DNA of 6,091 nucleotides from Syntrophomonadaceae bacterium (GTDB lineage Bacteria > Bacillota > Dethiobacteria > DTU022), in NCBI GenBank assembly GCA_007131435.1, contig SLQM01000248.1:1-6091 (forward strand). Reading direction: 5' to 3'. Each line of letters begins with the position of its first letter. Position 1 is the first letter of the stretch. The notes below the pieces were generated by a model. The model ran no database searches. It saw only the letters and a list, made by a program, of their open reading frames with translations, and was not told where the DNA came from. The position numbers were made by a program, and so were the translations under genes. Shown here piece after piece: positions 1-6,052 of this stretch.

Positions 1-128
1 CAACCAACAGGAATTTTGTCGGCCGCATGGGGCATCCCGAGAGTGAAGTATACCTAAGCGGCCCTGCTGTTGCTGCGGCTTCGGCTGTTGCCGGCAGAAT
101 AGTGCATCCCGGGGAGGTAATGTCATGA
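1..128 (+). CDS. leuC: 3-isopropylmalate dehydratase large subunit (LeuC/homoaconitase type), C-terminal end only
   Basis: The open frame runs from the window edge (first full codon at 3) to TGA at 126-128, giving 41 residues of the C-terminus. The visible sequence includes NRNFVGRMGHPES, then a Ser/Gly-Pro-Ala-Val-Ala-Ala-Ala stretch and GRIVHPGEV. This is the characteristic end of LeuC and related aconitase-family large subunits. In the family, NRNF(V/E)GR belongs to the active-site region, where the Arg contacts substrate. The large subunit carries the [4Fe-4S] cluster and, with LeuD, interconverts 2-isopropylmalate and 3-isopropylmalate in leucine synthesis. The cluster cysteines lie upstream of the window and cannot be checked. 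The stop codon overlaps the next start codon (ATGA, 125-128), so the two subunits are almost certainly translationally coupled. A homoaconitase or another hydro-lyase specificity cannot be excluded from this fragment. Confidence 0.87.
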   Translation, partial: TNRNFVGRMGHPESEVYLSGPAVAAASAVAGRIVHPGEVMS

Positions 129-628
129 TCCTTGAAGGCAGAATCTGGATTTTCGGAGACAACATTGATACAGATGCCATTATTGCAGCTCGCTATTTAA
201 GCACCGTTGACCCGCAGGAACTGGCCAGGCACCTGATGGAAGATATCAGGCCTGATTTTCCAGGCCTGGTTGGCAAGGGTGACATTATAGTGGCTGGAAG
301 TAACTTTGGATGCGGCAGCTCGCGTGAACACGCTCCGCTGGCGATTAAAGGCGCTGGCGTTTCCTGTGTTATCGCACGCAGTTTCGCCAGGATTTTTTAC
401 CGGAACTCCATCAATATTGGGCTGCCTATCCTGGAGTGTCCCGATGATCTTTCCGGGCTTGTCGACGGCAAAGATGTTTTGCAGGTTGATCTTGAACAGG
501 GGGCGATTACCCATGTGGCAAGCAGTAGAACTTTTAAGGCAGCGCCCTTTCCTCCTTTCATGCAGGACCTGATAAACCGGGGCGGGCTGGTAGAGTATGT
601 GATGAGCCGCCTGAAAAGCCAGGAATAA
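125..628 (+). CDS. leuD: 3-isopropylmalate dehydratase small subunit (LeuD/homoaconitase small-subunit family)
   Basis: This 167-residue protein has the length of the short, archaeal/clostridial LeuD class, not the roughly 200-residue proteobacterial class. It is the swivelling domain that completes the active site of the LeuC partner, for isomerisation of 2- to 3-isopropylmalate in the cytoplasm. Visible motifs are GDNIDTDAII (11-20), the substrate-recognition loop ARYLST (22-27), and the family signature GSNFGCGSSREHAP (58-71). After these comes the conserved SFARIFYRNSINIGLP segment (residues about 86-101). The start is ATG 125, with GGGGAGG at 111-117 seven bases upstream and a 4-base overlap with leuC. 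The loop YLST is not identical to the loops I recall for characterised methanogen enzymes (YLVY-like for isopropylmalate, YLRT-like for homoaconitate). The exact substrate is therefore inferred, although isopropylmalate is most likely. No leuB follows; the next gene is unrelated and has its own promoter. Confidence 0.87.
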   Translation: MILEGRIWIFGDNIDTDAIIAARYLSTVDPQELARHLMEDIRPDFPGLVGKGDIIVAGSNFGCGSSREHAPLAIKGAGVSCVIARSFARIFYRNSINIGLPILECPDDLSGLVDGKDVLQVDLEQGAITHVASSRTFKAAPFPPFMQDLINRGGLVEYVMSRLKSQE

Positions 629-651
629 CTAAATTTAATTTGCATTTTTTT

Positions 652-660
652 TGTTATAAT
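652..660 (+). promoter_or_regulatory. extended -10 promoter upstream of the EF-G paralogue
   Basis: TGTTATAAT at 652-660 is a perfect TATAAT hexamer (655-660) preceded by the TGn extension. No good -35 hexamer stands 16-18 bases upstream (the sequence there is AATTTA-like). TTGCAT at 640-645 is only 9 bases away, too close to act as its partner. Extended -10 promoters can work without a -35. Transcription would begin near 667, giving a leader of about 77 bases before the EF-G paralogue. No terminator is visible after leuD, so read-through from the leu genes is also possible. Confidence 0.6.
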
Positions 661-702
661 GGTAGGGTTTAACCGGAATTATTTTTCGATCTAATATTTA
701 AT

Positions 703-721
703 CCGGCCACAGGGCGGCCGG
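703..721 (+). repeat. GC-rich hairpin in the leader of the EF-G paralogue
   Basis: CCGGCC (703-708) and GGCCGG (716-721) form a perfect 6-bp stem with a 7-base loop. It ends 9 bases before the AGGAGG ribosome binding site at 731-736. It is followed by GCTATTTTG, not a clean T-run, so I do not call it a terminator. It could stabilise the leader or modulate translation, but nothing in the sequence proves a role. Confidence 0.4.
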
Positions 722-730
722 GCTATTTTG

Positions 731-736
731 AGGAGG
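731..736 (+). promoter_or_regulatory. ribosome binding site deciding the start of the EF-G paralogue
   Basis: AGGAGG at 731-736 stands 7 bases from ATG 744, the ideal distance. A second ATG at 740 is only 3 bases away and opens a different frame that stops after about 20 codons, so 744 is the start. Confidence 0.85.
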
Positions 737-743
737 CATATGA

Positions 744-2828
744 ATGAAGAAGTACACCAGCGAAAATATTCGCAATGTAGCATTAATATCCCATGGTAGT
801 GCCGGAAAGACATCTCTTACCGAGGCACTGCTTTTTTCTTCAGGAGCGGTTAACCGCCTGGGGAAAATTGAAGCGGGCAACACTACCACCGACTTCGATC
901 CTGACGAGATAAAAAAGCAGGTTACCATAAATGTTGGCCTTGCCCCGCTGGAATGGGACGGGGTAAAAATTAACCTGCTTGACACACCGGGCTACTTCGA
1001 TTTTATCGGTGATGTTCTGGGAGCCCTCCGGGTAGCCGATAGCGTAATTACAGTAGTATGCGCTGTGTCAGGTGTGGAAGTGGGAACTGAAAAAGTATGG
1101 GGCTATGCAAACGATTTTAACCTGCCCCGTTTTGTAGTTATAAACAAGCTGGATCGTGAAAACGCCAACTATGAAGGGACGCTTGAGCAGCTGCGCGACC
1201 ACTTTGGCCTAAGTGTAGCTCCCCTGCAGATGCCGATTGGCAAGGAAGCCAGTTTTAAAGGTGTGGTAGACCTGGTTAAGCAGAAGGCCATCATGTTTTC
1301 CGATGACGGTAAGAAAACCCAGGAAGAAGATATTCCTGCCGACCTGGTCGACCAGGCCCAGGATCTGAGGGAAAAGCTGGTTGAAGTAGTTGCCGAAGCG
1401 GATGACAGCCTGCTTGAAAAATATCTTGAAGGCGAAGCGCTTACTGATGAAGAGATCAACAGGGGGCTCCGCCAGGGTGTGCTAAGCGGAAAAATCGTGC
1501 CCGTGCTATGCTGCGCCGCAACGAGCAATTATGGAATACTTCCCCTGCTGGACTTAATTAAGAGCTACCTGCCCTCGCCCCTGGACCAGGAAGAAATGAA
1601 GGGCGTTAAACCGGGAAGCGATGAAGAAGTTGTGCGCAAGTTGAAGCCTGAAGAACCCCTGTCTGCCTTTGTCTTTAAAACCCTTGCCGATCCCTACGTG
1701 GGGCGGATTAACTATTTCCGGGTTTACTCCGGCATGATCAAGCCCGACAGCCAGGTTTATAATGCAACCAAGGATATAACCGAGCGTTTCGGACAGGTTT
1801 TTTCAATGCGCGGCAAAAACCAGGTTTCCATGGATGAGGTGGTTACAGGAGATATTGCCTGCGTGGCCAAGCTGCAGGAAACGGCTACGGGGGATACACT
1901 TTGTGACAGCAGCAGCCCAATCGTCTTTCCGCCGCTTAACTTCCCCGAACCGGTTATTTCCTTTGCCGTCGAACCTAAAACAAAGGGCGACGAAGAAAAA
2001 GTGGGAACCGGGTTATCCCGTTTCCTTGAAGAAGATCCTACCTTCCACATGGAAAGAAGGGTGGAAACAAAGCAGACTATTATATCCGGCCTCGGAGAGC
2101 TGCACCTTGAAATTATCGTCAGCCGCCTGGCGCAAAAGTTTGGAGTAGAGGTAGACCTCTCCACTCCCAAGGTGCCCTATAAGGAAACTATTACCGGGCA
2201 GTCCAGGGTGGAAGGAAAGCATAAGAAACAGTCCGGAGGGCGTGGCCAGTTTGGCCATGTTTATATTGAGATGGAACCTGCCGAAACAGGCCAGGGCCTG
2301 GTATTTGAAAATAAGATTTTCGGTGGAGCCGTTCCGCGCCAGTATGTCCCGGCAGTCGAAAAAGGTGTAAATGAAGCGATGGAAGAGGGAGTTGTCGCCG
2401 GTTATCCTGTTGAGGATATTGTGGTCAGGTTGGTTGACGGATCATACCATACCGTTGACTCTTCCGAAATGGCTTTCAAAATAGCCGCTTCACAGGCTTT
2501 CAAAAAAGGTATGGAACAGGCCAAGCCTGTCCTGCTTGAACCGATTATGAATATAGAAGTGATCGTGCCTGAAGCCTTCATGGGCGACATAATGGGTGAC
2601 CTGAACAGCAAGCGCGGCCGGATCCAGGGGATGGAGCCTGAAGGCGGGCTGCAAAAAATCAAGGCCCAGGTGCCAATGGCTGAAATGTTCAAGTATTCAA
2701 TTGACCTGCGTTCGATGACCCAGGGCCGCGGATTTTTCTCGATGAACTTCTCCCACTATGAAGAAGTTCCCCACCAGGTCGCCGAGCAGGTAGTGGCAGC
2801 AGCCCAGAAAGAGAAAGAGGAAGAATAG
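744..2828 (+). CDS. fusA2: elongation factor G-like translational GTPase (FusA2/EF-G-II class)
   Basis: This 694-residue protein has the complete five-domain EF-G architecture: G domain about 1-279, domain II about 305-395, III about 402-475 (GLGELHLE at 449-456), IV about 476-596, V about 597-680. Domain IV keeps the GGRGQFGHV tip loop (498-506) and His569 in DGSYHTVDS. The G domain marks it as a paralogue and not the housekeeping EF-G. The P-loop is SHGSAGKTS (16-24) and switch I reads TDFDPDEIKKQVTI, with Thr61 kept, instead of the usual EQERGITI type. G3 is DTPGYFDF (80-87), with Tyr84 in place of the catalytic His; G4 is NKLD (134-137) and G5 is CAAT-like (257-260). These match the EF-G-like family typified by Thermus EF-G-2 (compared from memory). 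The family binds ribosomes and GTP, but its physiological role is poorly defined; translocation under particular conditions is an inference. It is not a TetM/O-type tetracycline-resistance protein. It appears monocistronic, with its own promoter and no recognisable terminator before the riboswitch. Confidence 0.92.
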   Translation: MKKYTSENIRNVALISHGSAGKTSLTEALLFSSGAVNRLGKIEAGNTTTDFDPDEIKKQVTINVGLAPLEWDGVKINLLDTPGYFDFIGDVLGALRVADSVITVVCAVSGVEVGTEKVWGYANDFNLPRFVVINKLDRENANYEGTLEQLRDHFGLSVAPLQMPIGKEASFKGVVDLVKQKAIMFSDDGKKTQEEDIPADLVDQAQDLREKLVEVVAEADDSLLEKYLEGEALTDEEINRGLRQGVLSGKIVPVLCCAATSNYGILPLLDLIKSYLPSPLDQEEMKGVKPGSDEEVVRKLKPEEPLSAFVFKTLADPYVGRINYFRVYSGMIKPDSQVYNATKDITERFGQVFSMRGKNQVSMDEVVTGDIACVAKLQETATGDTLCDSSSPIVFPPLNFPEPVISFAVEPKTKGDEEKVGTGLSRFLEEDPTFHMERRVETKQTIISGLGELHLEIIVSRLAQKFGVEVDLSTPKVPYKETITGQSRVEGKHKKQSGGRGQFGHVYIEMEPAETGQGLVFENKIFGGAVPRQYVPAVEKGVNEAMEEGVVAGYPVEDIVVRLVDGSYHTVDSSEMAFKIAASQAFKKGMEQAKPVLLEPIMNIEVIVPEAFMGDIMGDLNSKRGRIQGMEPEGGLQKIKAQVPMAEMFKYSIDLRSMTQGRGFFSMNFSHYEEVPHQVAEQVVAAAQKEKEEE

Positions 2829-2831
2829 TTA

Positions 2832-2866
2832 TTGATATATTCTATGCCATGGGCAGAGAATATAAA
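2832..2866 (+). promoter_or_regulatory. possible promoter region with an inverted repeat, upstream of the cobalamin riboswitch
   Basis: TTGATA (2832-2837) is a 5/6 match to a -35 and TATAAA (2861-2866) a 5/6 match to a -10, but they are 23 bases apart, too far for a normal sigma-A promoter. GAATAT (2858-2863) gives a 20-base spacer with a poorer -10. Between them lies the imperfect palindrome TCTATGCC-ATG-GGCAGAGA (2841-2859): TGCC/GGCA arms plus outer TCT/AGA, with one A/G mismatch. A start at about 2870 would fit the beginning of riboswitch stem P1 at 2872. The exact promoter is uncertain. Confidence 0.35.
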
Positions 2867-2871
2867 AAGTG

Positions 2872-3024
2872 ATACCGGGTGCCGCGTTAGCGGAGAATAG
2901 GGAAACGGGTGAAAATCCCGGACGGACCCGCCACTGTAACGGGGAGAAACCACCGGAACCACTGTCTGAAGTAGACGGGAAGGGGTGGGGACATTGAACC
3001 GGAGTCAGGAGACCTGCCTGGTAT
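2872..3024 (+). promoter_or_regulatory. adenosylcobalamin (class I-type) riboswitch aptamer
   Basis: This is the leader of cobT. P1 can form between ATACCGGG (2872-2879) and CCTGGTAT (3017-3024), closing the whole aptamer. Next come hairpin CCGC-GTTA-GCGG (2882-2893) and the conserved AATAGGGAA core (2896-2904). Stem CGGG/CCCG follows with the TGAAAAT loop (2906-2920), then the invariant CGCCACTGTAA (2929-2939). The peripheral arm has hairpin GTCT/AGAC (2964-2976) nested in CCAC/GTGG (2959-2988), with GGGAAGG (2977-2983). This arm is typical of the large AdoCbl-binding class. The B12 box AGTCAGGAGACCTGCC (3003-3018) completes it. Family knowledge says that bound cobalamin lowers expression of the downstream gene. 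Here that works by attenuation, because an intrinsic terminator follows 22 bases later. Confidence 0.96.
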
Positions 3025-3046
3025 TTTAGTACGAAGGATGATGGTA

Positions 3047-3084
3047 AAGTCCTCAAGTGATTATACTTGGGGGCTTTTTGTTTT
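3047..3084 (+). terminator. riboswitch-controlled intrinsic terminator (expression platform)
   Basis: AAGTCCTCAAGT (3047-3058) pairs with ACTTGGGGGCTT (3065-3076) in a 12-bp stem with two T-G wobbles and a 6-base loop. The run TTTTTGTTTT (3075-3084) follows. It lies between the aptamer and the cobT ribosome binding site, so it is a regulated terminator and not an operon end. A short competing pairing, AGGA (3035-3038) with TCCT (3050-3053), could contribute to the anti-terminated state. I cannot establish the full alternative fold by eye. Confidence 0.92.
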
Positions 3085-3112
3085 ATAAAACCAATTAAGG
3101 AGGAATCAGAAA

Positions 3113-4168
3113 GTGGAAAAACTGAAGAAAACCCTGGAGATGATTAAACCGGCTAACAGCAATACCGTCGAGGAGGCCCAGAAACACCTGGACAACCTGA
3201 CAAAACCGCCGGGTAGCCTCGGTGTGCTGGAAGATATCGCCAAGAAAATTGCAGGTATCACGGGAGAGGTAAAACCTCCCCTGCCCAAAAAAACTTGTAT
3301 CCTGCTGGCAGGAGACCACGGTGTTACCGATGAAGGCGTTTCAGCTTTCCCCAAGGAAGTAACTCCGCAGATGGTGTTGAATTTTTTAAATGGCGGAGCC
3401 GCCATGAGCGTGCTGAGCAGGCATGTCGGTGCTGAACTGATTGTAGTTGATATAGGTGTTGCAGCTGACCTGTCTGATCATCCCCTGCTGGTTAAAAAGA
3501 AAGTTGCTTATGGAACTGCCAATATGGCAAAAGGGCCGGCCATGAACCGTGACCAGGCAGTTCAGGCTATTGAGGCAGGAATTGAGGTTGCCGAAAAATG
3601 CCTGCAGAGTGGAACGGGTATATTCGGAACAGGTGAAATGGGTATCGGCAATACCACTCCCAGTACGGCCATCACTGCATTTTATCGCGGCAGCGGCGTT
3701 GCTGAGGTTTGTGGCCGCGGTACAGGTGTTGATGATCAAAACCTGAAGCTGAAAGTAAGGGTAATCGAAAAGGCCATAGAGCTCAATAACCCCGACAGGG
3801 ATGATGCCTTAGATGTGCTTTCCAAAATTGGCGGATATGAAATTGCCGGTATGGCAGGGGTAATGCTGGCTGCCGCAGCCAACCGTAAACCTGTTTTAAT
3901 TGATGGCTTCATTTCCGGGGCTGCTGCCCTGGTAGCCTCAAAACTGCAGCCGCTGGCAGTGGATTATATGCTGGCCTCTCACCTTTCAGAGGAACCGGGT
4001 CATGCAGCAGCCCTGGATCTGCTGGGCCTCCAGCCATACCTGCGGATGAATATGCGGCTTGGGGAAGGAACCGGGGCAGCACTGGCCATGAGTATTGTAG
4101 ACGGCGCCCTGAAAATTGTGCACGAAATGGCCAGTTTTGCCGATGCTGGTGTATCTAACAAGGATTAG
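3113..4168 (+). CDS. cobT: nicotinate-nucleotide-dimethylbenzimidazole phosphoribosyltransferase
   Basis: CobT transfers the phosphoribosyl group of nicotinate mononucleotide to 5,6-dimethylbenzimidazole (or a related base), making alpha-ribazole phosphate for the lower nucleotide loop of cobalamin. It is a cytoplasmic enzyme. The 351 residues match the usual length. Motifs in order are LTKPPGSLG (29-37), AGDHGVTDEGVSAFP (66-80), TGEMGIGNTTPSTAI (173-187), GRGTGVDD (201-208), IDGFISGAAAL (263-273), HLSEEPGH (290-297) and MRLGEGTGAAL (314-324). Glu318 aligns with the catalytic Glu317 of Salmonella CobT and Glu175 with its Glu174 (recalled). Nothing appears missing. The start is GTG 3113, with AGGAGG at 3098-3103 nine bases upstream; no ATG fits better. 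The preceding AdoCbl riboswitch and terminator predict repression when B12 is sufficient. cobT stands alone here, without cobS, cobU or cobC, and a strong terminator follows. Which base it activates cannot be read from the sequence. Confidence 0.97.
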   Translation: MEKLKKTLEMIKPANSNTVEEAQKHLDNLTKPPGSLGVLEDIAKKIAGITGEVKPPLPKKTCILLAGDHGVTDEGVSAFPKEVTPQMVLNFLNGGAAMSVLSRHVGAELIVVDIGVAADLSDHPLLVKKKVAYGTANMAKGPAMNRDQAVQAIEAGIEVAEKCLQSGTGIFGTGEMGIGNTTPSTAITAFYRGSGVAEVCGRGTGVDDQNLKLKVRVIEKAIELNNPDRDDALDVLSKIGGYEIAGMAGVMLAAAANRKPVLIDGFISGAAALVASKLQPLAVDYMLASHLSEEPGHAAALDLLGLQPYLRMNMRLGEGTGAALAMSIVDGALKIVHEMASFADAGVSNKD

Positions 4169-4187
4169 TTATCTAAAAAATAACTAA
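4165..4187 (+). repeat. AT-rich inverted repeat overlapping the cobT stop codon
   Basis: TTAGTTAT (4165-4172) and ATAACTAA (4180-4187) form a perfect 8-bp stem with a 7-base loop. The TAG stop (4166-4168) lies in the left arm. The stem is almost all A-T and has no T-run after it, so it is a weak 3'-end hairpin at most, possibly an RNA-stability element. Confidence 0.35.
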
Positions 4188-4246
4188 ACCAAACTCCTGT
4201 GCACTTGTTTCAGCAAGGAACATTAATTAAAGTCAATTCTTCTTGA

Positions 4247-4280
4247 TTAAAGGGGCCTGTTGTTTCCCAGGCCCCTTTAA
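4247..4280 (+). terminator. strong intrinsic terminator after cobT
   Basis: TTAAAGGGGCCTG (4247-4259) and CAGGCCCCTTTAA (4268-4280) form a perfect 13-bp stem with an 8-base loop. The T-residues are at the foot of the 3' arm and in the ATT beyond it. The A-rich 5' foot makes it potentially bidirectional. It separates cobT from the following membrane-protein gene, 79-112 bases after the cobT stop. Confidence 0.88.
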
Positions 4281-4543
4281 ATTACCATGTTCGCAGCACT
4301 AGCTTTTTAAGCTTCCCAATATTTTTGTCCTGTATTAAGCAACTTTTTTCTCCGAAATTAACCACCCTTTGACATATCTAAAAGAATTATTATTTAACTT
4401 TAAATTAGTATATAAAATCGATGCGTAAATTCAATTAAATAAAATATAATAAAGGAATTATTTGAGTTGTTATAGAAGTTAAAATAAAGATCAGTAATTA
4501 TAGCTGTAAGTATGCTGGTCTAACATTCTAAGGAGGTAGATAT
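4281..4543. other. AT-rich intergenic spacer before the membrane-protein gene
   Basis: The region between cobT and the next gene is 375 bases in total. The first part holds the hairpin and terminator described separately. The remaining 263 bases are strongly AT-rich, with no credible coding frame and no recognised RNA motif on either strand. It contains promoter-like sequences, a small AGCTT-TTT-AAGCT hairpin (4301-4313), and the AAGGAGG ribosome binding site of the next gene (4530-4536). Its length suggests a long 5' leader or more than one promoter. Confidence 0.7.
4369..4398 (+). promoter_or_regulatory. candidate sigma-A promoter for the membrane-protein gene
   Basis: A perfect -35, TTGACA (4369-4374), is followed after 18 bases by a 4/6 -10, TTTAAC (4393-4398). 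The leader would be about 140 bases. Alternatives nearer the gene are TATAAT (4445-4450), which lacks a good -35, and the extended -10 TGTTATAGA (4468-4476). In such AT-rich DNA, -10 look-alikes are expected by chance, so the choice is uncertain. Confidence 0.45.
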
Positions 4544-6052
4544 ATGATGAATGCTGTTAACTTTTTTGCTGCTCTGTGGGAGTGGTTTACCTTACAATTT
4601 CCCAGTATTTTAGGAGCAGTTGCAATATTGGTAGTTGGTTGGATAATAGCCTTAATTCTATCATCAGTTGTAAGGGGCGCATTTCGCCGCACTGGTGTTG
4701 GTGAAAGATTTGCTCGCTGGCTTAAAGGTGATGAGGATGCTACTGGAGCAGAGGTTAACAAGTGGAGTGGACGGATCGTTTTTTACCTTGCAATGTTTTT
4801 TGTTTTAATTGCATTTTTTCAGCACATTGGCCTAACCTTTATTGCGGAACCTTTAAATGCTTTTCTAACACAAATATTCCAGTATGCGCCTAATATTCTT
4901 GGTGCCCTGGTTCTAGTTTTAGCAGCCTGGGTTATAGCAACAGTGTTGCGAATTATTGTTGTGCGTGTTTTACAGGCTGCAAAGATTGACGAAAGAGTGA
5001 CTGAAGAGGTTGGCGAAGGTGAACAGGAGAAGAAGGTATCACTTTCTCAGGCACTGGGCAATATAGTCTACTGGGTTATATTCCTTTTGTTCTTACCGGC
5101 TATTCTAAGCACGCTTAGAATAGAAGGACTTCTTGCCCCGGTACAAAGTATGCTTGAAACCGTTCTGACTTATATCCCCAATATACTGGGAGCTGGCCTG
5201 GTTCTTCTTGTCGGTTGGTTTGCCGCCAAACTCCTTAGGAGGTTGGCTGTAAATCTTTTCTCGGGCTTAGGTGTTGACCGGGTAAGCGAAAGGCCAGACG
5301 TTGCCAAGTATTTTAGCACAACTAAGCCATCTGATTTTATTGGGCACCTGGTCTATGCACTGGTTATTTTGTTCGTAATAATTGGTGCTTTGAACGCCCT
5401 GAACGTAGAAGCTATTACCGCTCCAGCCAGCAGTATGCTGGAAATGATTTTAAATGCACTACCGGCGATATTTGCTGCTGTGCTGATCCTGCTCCTGGCA
5501 TATTTAGTCGGCAGGGTATTGATAGGTTTAATTTCCGGCCTACTTTCCTCGGCAGGATTTGATCAGTTTCTTGTCAGGCTGGGTATAGCGAGATCGGTTG
5601 TTGAGGGGAAAAGAACCCCTTCCGAAATAGTTGGGTACCTTGTCCTGGTAGCGATTATGCTTTTTGCATCGATCGAAGCTGCAGGATTACTCGGGTTTGA
5701 TGTGCTTTCTGATTTGATTGCCCAGCTTACGGTACTGTTGGGGAAGGTTGTAGTTTCAGTAATTATCTTTGGTCTCGGTTTATATTTGGCTGGCCTTGCC
5801 AAAGAGGTTATCGAAGCAAGTGGCGGGCCTCAGTCCGAATTGCTGGCCAAGCTGGCTCGTATAGCCGTCCTGGTCCTGGCCGGTGCAATTGCTCTTCGTC
5901 AGCTTGGAGTAGCTGATGAAATAATAGTTATTGCCTTTGGAGTGCTTGTGGGAGCTATAGCTCTAACAGGAGTGATCGCTTTTGGTTTAGGTGGACGCGA
6001 CCTGGCAGCAAGAGAACTATCCGAGTGGCTAGATAATATTAAGAAAAAGTAA
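4544..6052 (+). CDS. repeat-built multi-pass membrane protein, mechanosensitive-channel-like (conserved TM helix family)
   Basis: A 502-residue, very hydrophobic protein with no cleavable signal peptide. It starts at ATG 4544 (AAGGAGG at 4530-4536, spacing 7); ATG 4547 is a less favoured alternative. It consists of tandem two-helix repeats. Helix A begins with Pro-x-Ile-(Leu/Phe)-(Gly/Ala) at residues 20, 116, 212 and 307, with a degenerate fifth copy near 400. Helix B begins near residues 75, 171, 266, 363 and 435. After each of the first four A helices comes a Gly-(Val/Phe)-Asp/Glu-type motif (GVGERF, KIDERV, GVDRVS, GFDQFL) and a charged linker. An eleventh hydrophobic segment (about 460-484) ends in GLGGRDLAARE and resembles the pore-lining TM3 of MscS. 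The chain stops there, with only a short basic tail and no MscS beta domain. The A helices match what I know as the 'conserved TM helix' repeat of small-conductance mechanosensitive-channel relatives. Channel function in osmotic stress is an inference. The gene appears monocistronic. Confidence 0.82.
   Translation: MMNAVNFFAALWEWFTLQFPSILGAVAILVVGWIIALILSSVVRGAFRRTGVGERFARWLKGDEDATGAEVNKWSGRIVFYLAMFFVLIAFFQHIGLTFIAEPLNAFLTQIFQYAPNILGALVLVLAAWVIATVLRIIVVRVLQAAKIDERVTEEVGEGEQEKKVSLSQALGNIVYWVIFLLFLPAILSTLRIEGLLAPVQSMLETVLTYIPNILGAGLVLLVGWFAAKLLRRLAVNLFSGLGVDRVSERPDVAKYFSTTKPSDFIGHLVYALVILFVIIGALNALNVEAITAPASSMLEMILNALPAIFAAVLILLLAYLVGRVLIGLISGLLSSAGFDQFLVRLGIARSVVEGKRTPSEIVGYLVLVAIMLFASIEAAGLLGFDVLSDLIAQLTVLLGKVVVSVIIFGLGLYLAGLAKEVIEASGGPQSELLAKLARIAVLVLAGAIALRQLGVADEIIVIAFGVLVGAIALTGVIAFGLGGRDLAARELSEWLDNIKKK

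Noticed and set aside
610..652. A terminator after leuD: CCTG/CAGG stem (610-623) and an 8-T run (645-652)
   Set aside because: The stem is only 4 bp, lies inside the leuD end, and is separated from the T-run by more than 20 bases. The T-run more likely belongs to the promoter region.
740..742. ATG at 740 as the start of the gene after the leader
   Set aside because: It is only 3 bases from AGGAGG and opens another frame that stops after about 20 codons. ATG 744 has ideal spacing and gives the EF-G-like protein.
1757..2170. A 137-codon open frame on the minus strand inside the EF-G paralogue, and similar antisense frames at 1169-1528, 3386-3739 and 2402-2692
   Set aside because: They lie wholly opposite strongly conserved coding sequence, have Ser/Thr/Arg-rich low-complexity translations, no recognisable motif and no good ribosome binding site. 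They are shadows of the real genes.
744..2828. Tetracycline-resistance ribosomal protection protein (TetM/TetO type) or housekeeping FusA
   Set aside because: The G-domain motifs (SHGSAGKTS, TDFDPDEIKKQVTI, DTPGYFDF) match the FusA2/EF-G-II class and differ from both alternatives.
4445..4450. TATAAT at 4445-4450 as the main promoter of the membrane-protein gene
   Set aside because: No acceptable -35 lies 16-18 bases upstream (TGCGTA-like sequence), and in such AT-rich DNA the hexamer is expected by chance. Kept only as an alternative.
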